This document shows, in pieces, positions 26,900 to 35,414 of a stretch of DNA of 64,000 nucleotides. The position numbers and the translations under genes were made by a program. A model generated the notes under the pieces. That model saw nothing but the letters and a program-made list of their open reading frames with translations, ran no database searches and was not told where the DNA came from. The stretch spans positions 1,128,001 through 1,192,000 of the forward strand of contig NZ_CP039691.1 of NCBI RefSeq assembly GCF_005145045.1, in the 5' to 3' direction. Position 1 is the first letter of the stretch. Each line of letters begins with the position of its first letter. Source of the stretch: Agrobacterium larrymoorei (GTDB taxonomy: Bacteria; Pseudomonadota; Alphaproteobacteria; Rhizobiales; Rhizobiaceae).

Positions 26900-28146
26900 G
26901 CCAGAGCCCTCTGATAGATGTGGAAGCCGCCGTAAATAGCCGAGCGGTCCTGTGCGTTCAGCTCCCGCGAACGTTCTTCGAGGTAGGACCACTGCGCCCC
27001 GATATCCGGCGAGAGGCGCCCTTCGATGACGCTTTTTTCCGCAGCCGTGCGGAAGATGACGCGGGCTTCCGGGACCGCAGTGCGGGTGATCTGCGCCCAT
27101 AATTCGTTGAGCTGGGTATCGGTCATCCAGTCCTGCGCGTCGAGCAACACGTAGCGATCCACCGAGGATGCGGCTTTGGAGGCGAGAAGCTCCGTGAACG
27201 TGGCGTGATGAACGGCGACGCGGGCGGCGTTCTGGCGGATTGCGGGATAGTAATCCGTCTTCAGGTAATCGGGCAGGGCGCCCTCATGGTCATCCGGATA
27301 CCGCCGCGCAAAGGCCTGCCATGCAAAGTAGTTTTCCTTCAGCGGAAAATCGCAGGCGAGTTTTTCGAGCCGCTGGCGCAGAACCGGAGCGATTGTGTTG
27401 CCGTCCGAGAGGCTCGCAAGCTCGTCATACTGCTTGGGCGGAATGCCAAGGCCGAAGAGCGAGCTTTTGCGTTTGGTCAGCCAGCGGATCATCGGCTTGT
27501 CGAAGAGGGGGGCGACCTTCTCATCGAAAAAGCGGCGCTGATCTTCGATGGAGCGTGCCTGCGCCATGTCCTGGAGTTTTACGCCGTGCAGACGGGCCAG
27601 CACATGGCCTGCGCCAATGAAGCGACCAAGCAGGCCGGTGCGATAAATATTACGGTTGAACACAGAGATGCGACGACGGCCCGTCATGCTGCGCTTCGAC
27701 CAGTAAGCGCGCGTCTGCTCATCGAGGTGCGGCGCGATGAAGCGGTCATAGCCATCGGCATTGGAGCGCACATTCGCGCGTCCGAACTGGCGCACGACAT
27801 CGCCATGGTTCGGCAGATGGCGAAAAGCGGCAAGTTTCAGCTTGTTCAGCGCGATGTGGTGGGGATTGAGATCGACCACATCGATGCTTTTCGGATTGCG
27901 CGAAAGGTATGCCAGTACGTTGCAGCCGCCGGAGCCGATGGTGACGATGCTATGGCCTTCCCGCAGCTCCATGGCCTGCATGTCGACATCGGGATCTTCC
28001 CAGATTTGCGGATAAACGAGGCCGGAAAACAGCACGCCAAACAGCCGCTCGGACAGCCCGCTGGTGGACAATGCCTTGTGCTGGAGAAGAGCGTCCTTGA
28101 GCTTGGCGTTCTTGCTGAAGCCGGTCTTGGGTGCGGCACTCGTCAT
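26896..28146 (-). CDS. btaA: SAM:diacylglycerol 3-amino-3-carboxypropyltransferase (BtaA)
   Basis: 416 aa, DUF3419 family. ATG 28146 has GAGGTGG 7 nt upstream; the longer in-frame extension has no support. Recognisable segments are GLVYPQIWEDPDVDMQAMELR, split by a SAM-binding IVTIGSGGCNVLAYLSRNP and SIDVVDLNPHHIALNKLKL. BtaA transfers the aminocarboxypropyl group of SAM to diacylglycerol, the first step of DGTS betaine lipid synthesis at the membrane. Operon with btaB. A PHO-box-like site lies 46 bp upstream, in keeping with phosphate-starvation control. Confidence 0.94.
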   Translation of the reverse strand: MTSAAPKTGFSKNAKLKDALLQHKALSTSGLSERLFGVLFSGLVYPQIWEDPDVDMQAMELREGHSIVTIGSGGCNVLAYLSRNPKSIDVVDLNPHHIALNKLKLAAFRHLPNHGDVVRQFGRANVRSNADGYDRFIAPHLDEQTRAYWSKRSMTGRRRISVFNRNIYRTGLLGRFIGAGHVLARLHGVKLQDMAQARSIEDQRRFFDEKVAPLFDKPMIRWLTKRKSSLFGLGIPPKQYDELASLSDGNTIAPVLRQRLEKLACDFPLKENYFAWQAFARRYPDDHEGALPDYLKTDYYPAIRQNAARVAVHHATFTELLASKAASSVDRYVLLDAQDWMTDTQLNELWAQITRTAVPEARVIFRTAAEKSVIEGRLSPDIGAQWSYLEERSRELNAQDRSAIYGGFHIYQRALA

Positions 28147-28191
28147 ATGATTCCACCTCTCGTTCGGGTGACAGGCGTTTAGCGCCGGGAC

Positions 28192-28209
28192 GCAACAGTT
28201 TGATGACGG
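28192..28209 (-). promoter_or_regulatory. PHO-box-like PhoB site upstream of btaA
   Basis: Reading the - strand: CCGTCAT-CAAA-CTGTTGC, two 7-mers resembling CTGTCAT with a 4-nt spacer, the form of the PhoB direct repeat. The second half-site is degenerate. Position and known PhoB control of btaA in rhizobia support it. Confidence 0.55.
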
Positions 28210-28261
28210 GGGTGTGATAAGGGTTGCTGTGTCGTGCCGTAGTCTTGACGTTGCCACACCC

Positions 28262-28384
28262 ACCACCCTCATGCTGAGGTGCCCCGCAGGGGCCTCGAAG
28301 CATCCGACCACAAGCTCGAGTATGCGGCCCGCAACCCTCGCCCTTCGAGGCTCCGGCTTCGCCTGCGCACCTCAGGATGAGGGT
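28262..28384. repeat. Palindromic repeat, family D
   Basis: Arms CCCTCATGCTGAGGTGC and GCACCTCAGGATGAGGG flank inner inverted segments (GGGGCCTCGAAGC / CTTCGAGGCTCC). Typical of dispersed rhizobial intergenic palindromes; one copy in this window. Confidence 0.7.
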
Positions 28385-28639
28385 AGCTAATGTCGTCGCT
28401 ATCAAATATCCCGGCCAGCTTCATTCCAAGCTTCGCCGTTCACGCGGCAGCACCTGCCCGTGGCTTGATCTTCTCATTCTTGTCCATTGCCCCTTCAGGC
28501 CATGGCATTCCGGACGGGGCACTGAAAGCTGCCTCGTTTGGTAGTTTAGTATATGGCACCTCTCAGCGCCCCGTTCAGCGGTTTATGCTCGTGAACTCGG
28601 CCATTCTGCAGTGGTAGAAAACATGGTGTTCGTCTGACG

Positions 28640-28860
28640 CCTTAGTCTCGTCCCCGCCGGTTAGCCGGTCAGGGCGAAGCGCCGCCGGTGCTTCGTGTGG
28701 CTTGCCGCCGGACGTGAAGCACCGAAACCATGCCTTCCACCACCTTGCATGCTGCGCAAGCAAACCCGGCGCACTGACTGGGACTGGAGCAAACGAACGG
28801 TCCGACGTTCACATGCTCCTCCCTTGTCGCCGGAGGTGGCCATTCTCACGAACCCCGATT
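28640..28860. other. Hairpin-dense gene-free region, possible structured RNA
   Basis: Between the family D repeat and the SLT gene there is about 1.3 kb without a convincing gene (28385-29489). This part has several good stems: CGGTGCTTC (28686) with GAAGCACCG (28716), CTTGC/GCAAG near 28744, and GGAGCA-AACG-AACG with CGTT-CACA-TGCTCC (28786-28819). ORFs here have no codon bias. It could be an RNA gene of unknown class or a decayed element. Confidence 0.3.
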
Positions 28861-28940
28861 GAGAGACTTTGCGTCGTCTTCTCCCAACCAGCGCCGACCC
28901 CGCCTCGCCGCAACGCCTTGCGGTGTATCCGCGACGGGAT

Positions 28941-28988
28941 GGGGGGAGTGTACGGGTGGTTTTGGGGGTGGGGAAAAATGTTGGGGGG
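28941..28988 (+). other. G-tract cluster with G-quadruplex potential
   Basis: Five G runs of 3-6 bases within 48 bp, followed by T-rich sequence (TTATTTTTTGG). Composition is unlike anything else in the window. Lies in the same gene-free stretch. Confidence 0.5.
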
Positions 28989-29096
28989 ATTATTTTTTGG
29001 TTTTTTAGAAAAATTCGTGGTGCTGGGGTTGGGGCGGGTCACTATGTGGGCGTGCTGATGCAGCCGTAATTCGGCAACAAGGCTAAGGCACCCACT

Positions 29097-29186
29097 GCCG
29101 TCATCCTCGGGCTTGACCCGAGGATCCACGTACTTCAACGAAATCAAGTGGTTGTGGATCCTCGGGTCAGGCCCGAGGATGACGGA
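29097..29186. repeat. Palindromic repeat family B, copy 1
   Basis: GCCGTCATCCTCGGGCTTGA at the left pairs with its near-complement at the right end; each arm also folds on itself (CCTCGGGCTTGACCCGAGG). Second copy at 54922. Confidence 0.85.
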
Positions 29187-29218
29187 GGGTGGGTTGTGCG
29201 TTGGTGGGGCAAAGGTTA

Positions 29219-29436
29219 CCCCTCACCAAGAAAACCTAGGACTTCGCTTTGCGAAGTCGAGGTTTTCTATCCTCTCCCACAGGGGGAGAGGAAAATGTGC
29301 CGCACCGTTTCGCTGTTTCTCAAGCTTTCTTGAGAGTAGGAACGGTGCCTCGGGTTACCACTACCCTTGTGGGAGAGGAAGAAAAATCATGATCTTAGCT
29401 TTAGCTAAGTCATAGATTTTTCAGGTGAGGGGTTCC
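29219..29436. repeat. Palindromic repeat family C, inverted pair (copies 2 and 3)
   Basis: 29219-29290 is the family C unit in reverse (CCCTCACCAAGAAAACCT ... ending GGGGGAGAGG). 29365-29436 is a diverged forward copy in which both stem halves have changed together: AAAACCT/AGGTTTT becomes AAAAATC/GATTTTT and CTTCGC/GCGAAG becomes CTTAGC/GCTAAG. Confidence 0.7.
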
Positions 29437-29489
29437 GCTCCGAAGTCAATTAGACTCTCGCACCCAGGCTCAAGGCGGAGGGAGTGCCG

Positions 29490-30593
29490 TTACTGGCGCA
29501 GGACGTGGAGCATGCCTTTGCGTTTGGCGTCGTAGTAGTAGCCGCGGGCGTAGAGGCGGACGGCGCCGTCGCGGTCGTTTTCGGCGACTTTCCAGGCGCC
29601 GCTGAGGTATTTGACCGCGTATTTGAGGTTTGTTTCGGCGTCGAAGAGGCCGTTGGCCGGGCCGTTGAAGCCCATGGAGCGGGCGGTGGCGTGCTTGATC
29701 TGCATGAGGCCGAAGTGGCCGCCATTATAGGCTGCCGGATTATAGCGGCTTTCGCGCATGACCACGCGGTGCACCAGATCTTCCGGTACATGATACATGG
29801 TCGCGTATTTGGAGATGAGGCCGCTGAGTTTTTCGCGACCGACAGGCTGCGGACCCTCTGGTGCGGTCGTCAGGCCCTCGCGGGTGCTGATGGCGGCGAG
29901 TGCTGCGTTTTGTGGCGCCGATGCATAGGCGAGCATGGTGCCTTCCGGTTTGCGCAGAGGCACGATGGTCTGTTCACGCACCATTTCTTCCGTCAACTGC
30001 ACTGGCGCCGAGGAAGGCGTACCGGGTGGTGGCGGCGCTGGCGGGAAGCTGCCCTTGACGGCAACGACCTGCGGCAAGGATGCGGTGCCCGATGTGTTGG
30101 CGGCAGCGTGAAGGCCAGCGGCGCTGGTTGTCGTCATCGCGGTTGCGGCAACCGGTGTTGCGCCGAGCGATGCATCGGTGGTGACGGAAGCGATCTGTTG
30201 GGTTTCGGGCTGCTGCGTCTGCGCGGAAATGGCTGCTGCGGCGGCGATTTCTGCTGCCGGGGGCAAAGCCACGCGACCGCCCTTGACGGCTGCGGCAGAG
30301 GGAAGAGGCGTTACGGCGGCGTTGGAAGCAACTTCGACCGGAGCGCCGGTTGGGCCGGCTGCGGGAGTTGCTGCTGTCGCTGCGACCGCCTGCTGTGTCT
30401 GCGGCTGGGCGGATGCCTCTGGCGTGCCGGGAGCGGCCTGAGGTGTTGCGGCGGCTGCCGCTATTTTTGGGGAATGAATCTCGGTTTTGTCTGCGACTTC
30501 AACGCTGGTGCATCCTGCCAATGCCAGCGCAAGGCCCATGGTGGACGACAAAAGTAACGCCGATTTTCGGCGCAAATTGTCAGAAGTTGTCAT
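29490..30593 (-). CDS. Lytic transglycosylase (SLT domain) lipoprotein
   Basis: 367 aa. ATG 30593 gives a lipoprotein signal with lipobox LALAGC; a longer in-frame start is rejected because it removes the signal and lacks a ribosome site (AGAGGCGG lies before 30593). Residues about 35-220 are a long Ala/Thr/Pro/Gln-rich, probably disordered linker. The C-terminal SLT domain (about 250-367) has catalytic Glu in HRVVMRESRYNP, then HFGLMQIKHATARSMGF. It cleaves murein glycan strands; the linker could let the domain reach across the periplasm from the lipid anchor. Transcribed alone after the LysE-type gene. Confidence 0.92.
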   Translation of the reverse strand: MTTSDNLRRKSALLLSSTMGLALALAGCTSVEVADKTEIHSPKIAAAAATPQAAPGTPEASAQPQTQQAVAATAATPAAGPTGAPVEVASNAAVTPLPSAAAVKGGRVALPPAAEIAAAAAISAQTQQPETQQIASVTTDASLGATPVAATAMTTTSAAGLHAAANTSGTASLPQVVAVKGSFPPAPPPPGTPSSAPVQLTEEMVREQTIVPLRKPEGTMLAYASAPQNAALAAISTREGLTTAPEGPQPVGREKLSGLISKYATMYHVPEDLVHRVVMRESRYNPAAYNGGHFGLMQIKHATARSMGFNGPANGLFDAETNLKYAVKYLSGAWKVAENDRDGAVRLYARGYYYDAKRKGMLHVLRQ

Positions 30594-30715
30594 GCTGCCG
30601 CCTCTAATATGCCTGTCCGTCGACGCCCCCGTTTCAAACGAAGCAGGCAGTCCCATCGCTGCGATCATTAACCTATCGTAGGGATTCCGGCAAGACGGGA
30701 AGGGCGCGTTGTTGA

Positions 30716-31351
30716 TCAGGCCGCAATGCGGCGGTATCCGGCGGTGACGGCGCGGCCCGCAATGAAGTGGGTTCCGCGCGGATTTCTGACCTTTTTGGTG
30801 AGCGAAGACCGGCGCACAAGCGCGATTGTGAAACGTGCGAAAGATGCCTGAAGTGTGAGGCAAATCAAAGCTATGGCCAGAACGATAGCCTGCATTTGCG
30901 CCAGCATCTCCACCACATCGCGCGTGCCATTGAGGAATTGCAGCAGGAAGGCGACGAAGAAGCCGAAATAGCGCAGGCGCAGAGCGGCCAGAAGAAAGCA
31001 ATCGGCGAAGATCGCACCGTAGGTTTTGGCGCGCAGATTATCGTTATCTGCATTCGCCTCGCGTGCGGCGGGAGTGGCGATGGTCCACAGGCTGAACAGC
31101 ATCAACCAGCCGATGCCAGCCCACTGGATGACATCCAGAAAGGAGTCCGGAATGAGGTCTGCGGCTATCGCAATCAGGGAGGCTGCCGTGAGGGTGGTAA
31201 CGGTGCCAAGCGTGGCGCCGGTGACGGAGGCTATCATGGTGCGTTTTCCGCGCACGGCGGAATAGCTCGCGACCTTGAAGGCGATTGGCGAGGGGAGCGC
31301 AAAAAGAACAGCACAGGCTGCGCAGAAAACCAGCCAGACTTGTGCGGACAT
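30716..31351 (-). CDS. LysE/RhtB family amino acid exporter
   Basis: 211 aa, about six membrane segments, with the LysE-type N-terminal pattern ALPSPIAFKVASYSAVRG and an inner loop SVTGATLGTVTTL. Such proteins export amino acids or related small molecules. AAGGAGGAAAG immediately upstream of the ATG at 31351 is a strong start. The canonical GP at the first loop (usually PGP) reads PSP, a small deviation. Substrate unknown. 180 bp separates it from pfp upstream on the same strand, with no terminator recognised. Confidence 0.82.
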   Translation of the reverse strand: MSAQVWLVFCAACAVLFALPSPIAFKVASYSAVRGKRTMIASVTGATLGTVTTLTAASLIAIAADLIPDSFLDVIQWAGIGWLMLFSLWTIATPAAREANADNDNLRAKTYGAIFADCFLLAALRLRYFGFFVAFLLQFLNGTRDVVEMLAQMQAIVLAIALICLTLQASFARFTIALVRRSSLTKKVRNPRGTHFIAGRAVTAGYRRIAA

Positions 31352-31531
31352 CTACTTTCCTCCTTGCCCTCCCTGACATCACAAAGCGTGCGGAGGATGA
31401 ATAGACCTCGCCGCCCTGTCGTTATCATATCACAGACTACAGCATCGGCCCCGAAACCGAAACGGGATTCTGAGCCGATGGATGCATCAAATTTTCTTAA
31501 GTGTGTTTAGGCCACAGTTGCCGGGAGGATG

Positions 31532-32743
31532 TCAGGCCGCCTTGTAAGGCTGGCCGATGTGATCCATCACTTCGCCGAACCACTTGGCCGAGATATCGAA
31601 ATGCTTGCCGCCCTTGATGCGCGGGAATTCGATGGTGCGCAGCTTGCTGTTCTGATCCTCATCATGACCGGTGACGCCGGAGACCTTGTTCAATGCGCTT
31701 TCGACGGCAAGATCCACCATGCCCTGGATGAGACGCAGGTCCTCGCCATTTGCCGCAGCGGAGCGGGCATAATAGCCGGACTTCTGAACCATGGTGCGTT
31801 CCGCGCCGATGAGGCTTGCGAACTGCTTCTGGAACCAGCCGCCGACATTGATCGTGTCGATCTTGACGTGGCCGAAGGCATCGCGCTTGACCGTGTCGCC
31901 CGCCGCTTCGCGCTCGGCCACGATGGAATCGAGGCCTGCACCTTCCGATACGAAAAGCGTGACGAAGCCGGTCTTTTCCATGATCTTCTTCAGGCGCTCG
32001 GCTTCGGCCTGAATATCGAAAGCCATTTCCGGCAGGTAGAGACCGTCGATGCTCTTGAGCTGCTCGCCCATCAGCAGGCCTTCGACATATTCATTACCCT
32101 TGGTCTTCTGGATGTAGGCGCGCGCCGTGGCCGCCGTCAGCCAGCCACAGTGGCGGCCCATGACTTCGTGAATGACGAAGGTTTTGGGTGCTGCGCTCTG
32201 CTCGTTGCTGACATTATCGAAGAAGTTGGCGCCGACTTCGGCCGCCGTCCATGCGCCGAGCGACTGCTTGATCGGAACCACGTCGTTATCGACCGTCTTC
32301 GGCAGGCCGACGACGGTGAGATTATAGCCGTTGGCGCCGAGATAGGCGGCGAGATCCGCTGCCGTCGTGTTGGTGTCATCGCCGCCGATGGTGTGGAGGA
32401 TCGTGACGCCATCCTTGGCGAGACGCTCTGCTGCGACCTGCAGCGGGTTCTCGCCTTCCTTCACCAGCCCGCGCTTGACGCAGTCTGCGGCATTGGTGAG
32501 CTTGACGCGGCTGTTGCCGATGGGCGAGCCGCCATAGCGGTGCAGGAGCGGAGCTTTTTCGCGCATCTGCTGGGTGATCTGGACGCTATCGCCCAAAAGC
32601 ACGCCCTGATAGCCGGAGCGATAGGCCACGATGTCGATATCAGGCGCGATGTCGGTGTAGCGCTCGATCAATCCGCCAACCGCGGAAGAGAGGCAGGGCG
32701 CAAGACCGCCTGCGGTCAACATTGCGACTTTCTGTTTGGCCAT
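31532..32743 (-). CDS. pfp: Pyrophosphate-dependent 6-phosphofructokinase
   Basis: 403 aa phosphofructokinase family. The substrate motif reads GGDD at 120-123 (TIGGDDTNTT) where ATP-dependent enzymes have GGDG, and PKTVDND follows at 148-154; both mark the PPi-dependent type. It interconverts fructose 6-phosphate and fructose 1,6-bisphosphate with PPi/Pi, a reversible step useful in rhizobia, which mostly use the Entner-Doudoroff route. The 295-bp gap to the divergent DjlA-like gene should hold both promoters; no specific site was recognised there. Confidence 0.93.
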   Translation of the reverse strand: MAKQKVAMLTAGGLAPCLSSAVGGLIERYTDIAPDIDIVAYRSGYQGVLLGDSVQITQQMREKAPLLHRYGGSPIGNSRVKLTNAADCVKRGLVKEGENPLQVAAERLAKDGVTILHTIGGDDTNTTAADLAAYLGANGYNLTVVGLPKTVDNDVVPIKQSLGAWTAAEVGANFFDNVSNEQSAAPKTFVIHEVMGRHCGWLTAATARAYIQKTKGNEYVEGLLMGEQLKSIDGLYLPEMAFDIQAEAERLKKIMEKTGFVTLFVSEGAGLDSIVAEREAAGDTVKRDAFGHVKIDTINVGGWFQKQFASLIGAERTMVQKSGYYARSAAANGEDLRLIQGMVDLAVESALNKVSGVTGHDEDQNSKLRTIEFPRIKGGKHFDISAKWFGEVMDHIGQPYKAA

Positions 32744-33038
32744 CGGGGCACTCCTTTGTCGGTTTCAATGCGTGATAGGCCAAATGGATGCGACAGCGAA
32801 TGTGGCATGTAAAGTGAATTTCTCAAGAAAAACGGGTATTTCGCGGTATTTTCGAATATCGGTGAACTGACGCTCGAATATAATCGTTTCAATGATGAGA
32901 AGCGAAAGAGGCGCGAAAGTGAGCCTGTGGAAAACCTGTTTCGGCTGCATTTCTGGTGCTGCCGCAACCAGCGGAAGATGAATAAAACTTAATGATCTGC
33001 GACCTTTATGTATATTGCATTCGTCAAACGGAGCCGTC

Positions 33039-33791
33039 ATGCTTAGAGACATGATGTTCGATTTTGCCTGTTTGCAACTTTCATCTTTGTGGGAACGGCT
33101 GCTCGGCGCAATCGGCGATGCGGCAGGCAACGTCCTGAGCCGTGTTATCGAGGCGGTTCGGACCGTGTTCGAAGGCGACCCGGAAACGCGTCGCAAGGTT
33201 TCCTTTTCTGTCGCAATCATCGCGCTTTCGGCCAAGATGGCGAAGGCGGATGGCGTGGTGAATGACGCCGAAGTGCGCGCTTTCCGCCAGATATTCGATT
33301 TTCCCGAGGAAGAAGCGAAGAACGTCGCAAGGCTGTATAATCTCGCGCGTCAGGATGTGGCAGGTTACGAAGCTTATGCCGAGCGGCTTGCGGGCCTGTG
33401 TGGCACGGGCCGTGAAAACTGCGAGATGCTGGAAAGCGTGGTCGATGGTCTGTTCCATATCGCCAAGGCGGATGGGCTGATCCATGAGCGCGAACTGGCC
33501 TTCCTCGGTCGCATCGCGGAAATTTTCCGCATTACCGAAGATCATTTCGAGACGATCATGGCGCGGCATGTGCACATGGAAGGGCGCGACCCTTATCGTG
33601 TGCTCGGCGTTTCGCCATCTGACGATTTCTCCGATATTCGCAAGCGTTACCGGCTGCTGGTGGCGGAACATCACCCCGACAAGCTGATTGCGCGTGGCGT
33701 GCCGATGGAATTGCATGCGGCGGCAAATGAGCGTATGGCGGCTCTCAACGCCGCCTATGCGGCAATCGAGAAAGAACGCCGCGTCGCATGA
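33039..33791 (+). CDS. DjlA/TerB-like protein with C-terminal J domain
   Basis: 250 aa. ATG 33039 has GGAG 5 nt upstream. Two parts: a TerB-like helical domain (about 55-170; FSVAIIALSAKMAKADGVV, LFHIAKADGLIHERELAFL) and a J domain (about 184-250; DPYRVLGVSPSDDFSDIRKR and the HPD triad at 212-214). It should be a DnaK co-chaperone; unlike E. coli DjlA there is no obvious N-terminal membrane anchor. The stop overlaps the start of the amidase gene by 4 nt (ATGA), so the two are coupled. Confidence 0.9.
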   Translation: MLRDMMFDFACLQLSSLWERLLGAIGDAAGNVLSRVIEAVRTVFEGDPETRRKVSFSVAIIALSAKMAKADGVVNDAEVRAFRQIFDFPEEEAKNVARLYNLARQDVAGYEAYAERLAGLCGTGRENCEMLESVVDGLFHIAKADGLIHERELAFLGRIAEIFRITEDHFETIMARHVHMEGRDPYRVLGVSPSDDFSDIRKRYRLLVAEHHPDKLIARGVPMELHAAANERMAALNAAYAAIEKERRVA

Positions 33792-34555
33792 GTGACTTCC
33801 AGCCGGATTATGCCGGTGCTATCGTCCAGCCTTCGCCCAACCACGGTGAGCGGGTGGAGGTGACGGCACCCGATGCCATCATTCTTCATTATACCGGCAT
33901 GGGCAGTGCCGACAGCGCGCTGTCTTGGCTGTGCAATCCCGAAAGCCAGGTTTCCAGCCATTACTTCGTTTTCGAAGACGGGCGCGTCATCCAGATGGTG
34001 TCGGAAAGCCGCCGTGCGTGGCATGCGGGCAAGAGCTTCTGGGCAGGCGCGACCGATCTGAACTCCCGCTCCATCGGTATCGAGATTGCCAACGGCGGGC
34101 ACCCTGCCGGGCTGCCGGAGTTTCCTGAACCCCAGATTAACGCGGTCATCGAATTATGTCGCGATTGCGGCGCGCGGTGGTCCATCGCGCCTGAGCGCGT
34201 GCTGGGGCACTCCGATATCGCGCCGGTTCGCAAGGTCGATCCCGGTGAGAAATTCCCGTGGGACATCCTGTCGCAGCAGGGCATCGGGCACTGGGTTGCG
34301 CCAGCAGCGATCGGCGGCGGTCGCTTCTTCCAGCGCGGCGATAGCGGCCAGCCTGTGGAGGCGCTGCAATCCATGCTGTCGCTCTATGGTTACGGCGTTG
34401 AAATTTCGGGCAGTTATTGCGACAGGACCGAAGGTGCGGTGGCAGCGTTTCAGCGTCACTTCCGCCCCGTTCTGGTGGATGGCATCGCGGATTTCTCGAC
34501 CATCGACACCCTGCATCGGCTTATTTCATCGCTGCCGAAATTTCGGTCCGCATAA
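33788..34555 (+). CDS. N-acetylmuramoyl-L-alanine amidase, AmiD type
   Basis: 255 aa. Amidase_2 zinc domain with ligands His34 (IILHYTGMGS), His141 (LGHSDIAPVRKVDPG) and the Asp that follows, plus a C-terminal peptidoglycan-binding domain (about 180-250, QRGDSGQPVEALQSMLSLYG). It hydrolyses the amide between MurNAc and the stem peptide. No signal peptide is visible, so it may be a cytoplasmic AmpD-like enzyme for anhydromuropeptide recycling, although the wall-binding domain fits AmiD better. Start overlaps the DjlA-like gene. Confidence 0.9.
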   Translation: MSDFQPDYAGAIVQPSPNHGERVEVTAPDAIILHYTGMGSADSALSWLCNPESQVSSHYFVFEDGRVIQMVSESRRAWHAGKSFWAGATDLNSRSIGIEIANGGHPAGLPEFPEPQINAVIELCRDCGARWSIAPERVLGHSDIAPVRKVDPGEKFPWDILSQQGIGHWVAPAAIGGGRFFQRGDSGQPVEALQSMLSLYGYGVEISGSYCDRTEGAVAAFQRHFRPVLVDGIADFSTIDTLHRLISSLPKFRSA

Positions 34556-34801
34556 ACGCGTTTTGCGCAAAATCGTTCCGCTAAAAAGCATCGCGGAGCG
34601 CGTTTTTCCCGATCTGCCACAGTAAATCCTTATTGGGCCACTTTAACAGCCTCATCGAACTGCGGCTGGCTCGATATTGCGTGTGTAGCCGTCAATAACA
34701 ATGATGAAGACTTCGACGGATCGTTCGATTGGACTTTCCGGATGGATGCGCCTTGCATCCGCTCTACTGACAGACTTCATGCCTGGAGACTCTTAACTCT
34801 G

Positions 34802-35338
34802 ATGAGAAGCGTAATTGTTGCTGTCTCGGTCTGCATATCCATGCTGGCCGCGCAGACTGGACTTGTTTTTGCCAAGGATGACGTGAAGACCAAAACCGTG
34901 ACCCTGCAGACCTATTTCCGTAAGCCGGGTTATCCCATCCCTGAACGAACACTTCCAACGACGCTGAAGAACGATTACTCCGATCTCATCGTTAAATATG
35001 CCAAGCGTTACGGCGTGCCGGTGAACCTCGCCCACGCGGTGGTTTCGGTGGAGAGCAAGGGCAACCCCAAGGCTCGCGGCAGTGCCGGGGAAGTGGGGCT
35101 GATGCAGATCAAGCCCGCAACCGCGCGCATGATGGGCTATCGCGGCACGACCAAGGCTCTCTACGATCCCGAAACCAATATACGCTGGGGCATGCAGTAC
35201 CTGGCAACCGCGCACCAGCTGGGCGGCGGCGAAGTGTGCGGCACCATTCTGCGTTACAATGCAGGCCACGGTGCCACGCGCATGAACCCGGTCTCGAAGC
35301 GTTACTGCGGCAAGGTGCAGGCGCTTTTGCAGGGTTGA
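34802..35338 (+). CDS. Lytic transglycosylase (SLT domain), periplasmic
   Basis: 178 aa from ATG 34802, chosen because it begins the signal peptide MRSVIVAVSVCISMLAAQTG...VFA. The SLT domain fills residues 58-178: catalytic Glu84 in AHAVVSVESKGNP, GEVGLMQIKPATARMMGY, and RYNAGHG. Small single-domain enzyme cleaving murein glycan. The gap 34556-34801 holds no gene; the ribosome site (GGAG at 34785) is distant. A second SLT protein in the window (29490) differs by its lipid anchor and long linker. Confidence 0.9.
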   Translation: MRSVIVAVSVCISMLAAQTGLVFAKDDVKTKTVTLQTYFRKPGYPIPERTLPTTLKNDYSDLIVKYAKRYGVPVNLAHAVVSVESKGNPKARGSAGEVGLMQIKPATARMMGYRGTTKALYDPETNIRWGMQYLATAHQLGGGEVCGTILRYNAGHGATRMNPVSKRYCGKVQALLQG

Positions 35339-35414
35339 TGGACATCAACGCGGCGGGGGCTTCTTTCGGCGTATCGGGTTTGCTACTGGATGGGTAGCAA
35401 AAGGAAATGCTGTT

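Noticed and set aside
28390..28617. 75-codon + strand ORF after the family D repeat
   Set aside because: No codon bias and no recognisable protein; its GAGGG upstream is just the repeat edge.
28560..28870. Possible tmRNA (ssrA) or 6S RNA in the gene-free stretch
   Set aside because: No TTCGA arm, no ANDN-type tag and no 6S-like bubble could be found; kept only as an unassigned structured region.
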